This document shows positions 23,623-24,528 of a DNA stretch of 24,528 bases, in pieces. Under the pieces are notes generated by a model that saw only the letters and a program-made list of their open reading frames with translations, was not told the DNA's origin and searched no databases. The translations under genes were made by a program, and so were the position numbers. This DNA is from Didymodactylos carnosus (lineage: Eukaryota; Rotifera; Eurotatoria; Philodinida; Philodinidae). The DNA is taken from NCBI GenBank assembly GCA_905250885.1, contig CAJNOQ010002404.1:1-24528 (forward strand), given 5' to 3'. Each line of letters opens with the position of its first letter. Position 1 is the first letter of the stretch.

Positions 23623-24357
23623 AACCAGGTGAGATAGAGGATACAACTCCAGAAATTGTTCTAAATCCATATGTATATCCGCGGGTACGGGTGTAGAAAT
23701 TTTAAAAATACGGATAGGAGTGGAGTTCTGATCAGCAAGACTGAGCATGTACTAGAAGATCTCTCATGGCTAATAAATGAGTTCGCTCTCTCTCTCGTCT
23801 GTCTAACCTAACAACTGACGATCAATAAAAATTCCTTAAATTCATCACTTTGTCACGCAAATACCATATGTTCACAAAACAGAAATGAGTCATGAATAAA
23901 GACAACGAAAACATCCCATAGCTCTTAACTAATTTCTAAAGTGTGAGTATGATATGGATAAATCCTAATCTGTACGCTTCTATTTAACTTTTTACTTCCT
24001 CAATCGTTTGAATTTAGTTAATGCAACTGTCTGTATATGCACTATTAAGTAATACACCAATCAGGTGGTTCGAACGTATCTCTTCCACCTCAGTCACTTT
24101 CTGAAACGAAATTAGCCATTTCTTTGCATCATAATTCTCTTACTGTAGATTAAAGCGATTTGTTGAAAATACTTTCACGGGTTGTATCGAAGAACGCAGA
24201 TGTCGCTCATTCATACTTAATAAATAAGGCGACTCACAAACATTTTGGCGATTGAGATCAAGATAATTATATTGAATAATGAATGGATTTTTAGTTAAGA
24301 ATTGAAGTTGCGAAAGTTCTTATGAATTTCCATATGATTTCAAAAATCAGTATTGTA
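23623..24357. other. Intergenic DNA after the H2B pseudogene
   Basis: No gene recognised. A short CT-rich run (around 23787-23802) is the only simple repeat noted. The GGTGGTTCGAACG near 24064 resembles a tRNA B box, but no tRNA fold surrounds it. Confidence 0.4.
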
Positions 24358-24401
24358 AGAAGTTAGCATCCAATAGTAGCTACTATTGGATGCTAACTTC
24401 T
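24358..24401. repeat. 44-bp perfect palindrome
   Basis: The left arm AGAAGTTAGCATCCAATAGT-AG (24358-24379) is followed without any spacer by its exact reverse complement (24380-24401). The flanks keep weaker symmetry, GTATT on the left and AATAC on the right. As RNA or single-stranded DNA it would form a 22-bp hairpin. It may be the tip of an inverted-repeat mobile element or a small-RNA-like hairpin; neither is shown. Confidence 0.9.
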
Positions 24402-24416
24402 GGGTAATACTAAAAC

Positions 24417-24491
24417 GCTGAATTTTTTTACTGAATGCTGAATTGCTGAACGACGCTGATTGGCTGACTTCAAAACATGGATTTCTGCTGA
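24417..24491. repeat. Cluster of six GCTGA motifs
   Basis: GCTGA begins at 24417, 24437, 24445, 24455, 24463 and 24487, all in the same orientation, with an extra CTGAA at 24431. Such spacing is far from random in AT-rich DNA and resembles the subterminal motif clusters of some DNA transposons. The window ends shortly after, so any element would be cut off. Confidence 0.5.
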
Positions 24492-24528
24492 TAAATTCAG
24501 GATTATGATCGATACTGTGACATTTTTG

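Noticed and set aside
24060..24090. tRNA-like B box GGTTCGAAC
   Set aside because: No A box, acceptor stem or cloverleaf can be drawn around it.

Overview
This is a eukaryotic nuclear segment from a small invertebrate. It is very AT-rich, has GT-AG introns mostly of 57-79 bp, one Pol III tRNA gene, and animal-specific families such as a Src-type tyrosine kinase. The short introns, the protein character and pyrimidine-rich AG sites close upstream of start codons fit a bdelloid rotifer (Adineta/Rotaria type). That assignment is inference; no species-diagnostic sequence was recognised.

Layout. Positions 1-1627 hold a degenerate palindromic repeat array (62-242) and a 145-bp hAT-type MITE with target-site duplication (797-941). 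A tRNA-Ser(TGA) follows at 1628-1709. Positions 1710-6844 are about 5.1 kb of AT-rich DNA with simple repeats and no gene I can support. A three-exon small heat-shock protein gene on the + strand (6845-8676) encodes 520 aa with three alpha-crystallin domains.

From 9996 to 18105 four genes lie head to tail on the minus strand. In transcription order they are: a short two-exon gene of unknown function (62 aa), an eight-exon Src-family kinase (572 aa), a six-exon mitochondrial import channel subunit TIMM23 (198 aa), and a four-exon PIG3-type quinone oxidoreductase (338 aa). All exon chains were built by hand from splice consensus, reading phase and protein-family continuity. TIMM23 intron 1 is 1.36 kb and holds a candidate TA-flanked inverted-repeat element.

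Positions 18566-24528 are repeat-rich: a (CA)n tract, a 420-bp second copy of the 797-941 MITE family, a 432-bp foldback hAT-like element with a perfect 8-bp target duplication, a (CT)14 tract, a degraded histone H2B pseudogene (23270-23622), and a 44-bp perfect palindrome (24358-24401) followed by a cluster of GCTGA motifs.

The genes are housekeeping and stress genes without an obvious shared pathway. The most interesting points are the triple-domain sHSP, the Src kinase with no tyrosine in its C-terminal tail and an in-frame alternative upstream exon, the hAT-type MITEs with identifiable target duplications, and the palindromic repeats. I found no CRISPR array, bacterial operon or clearly new multi-gene system.
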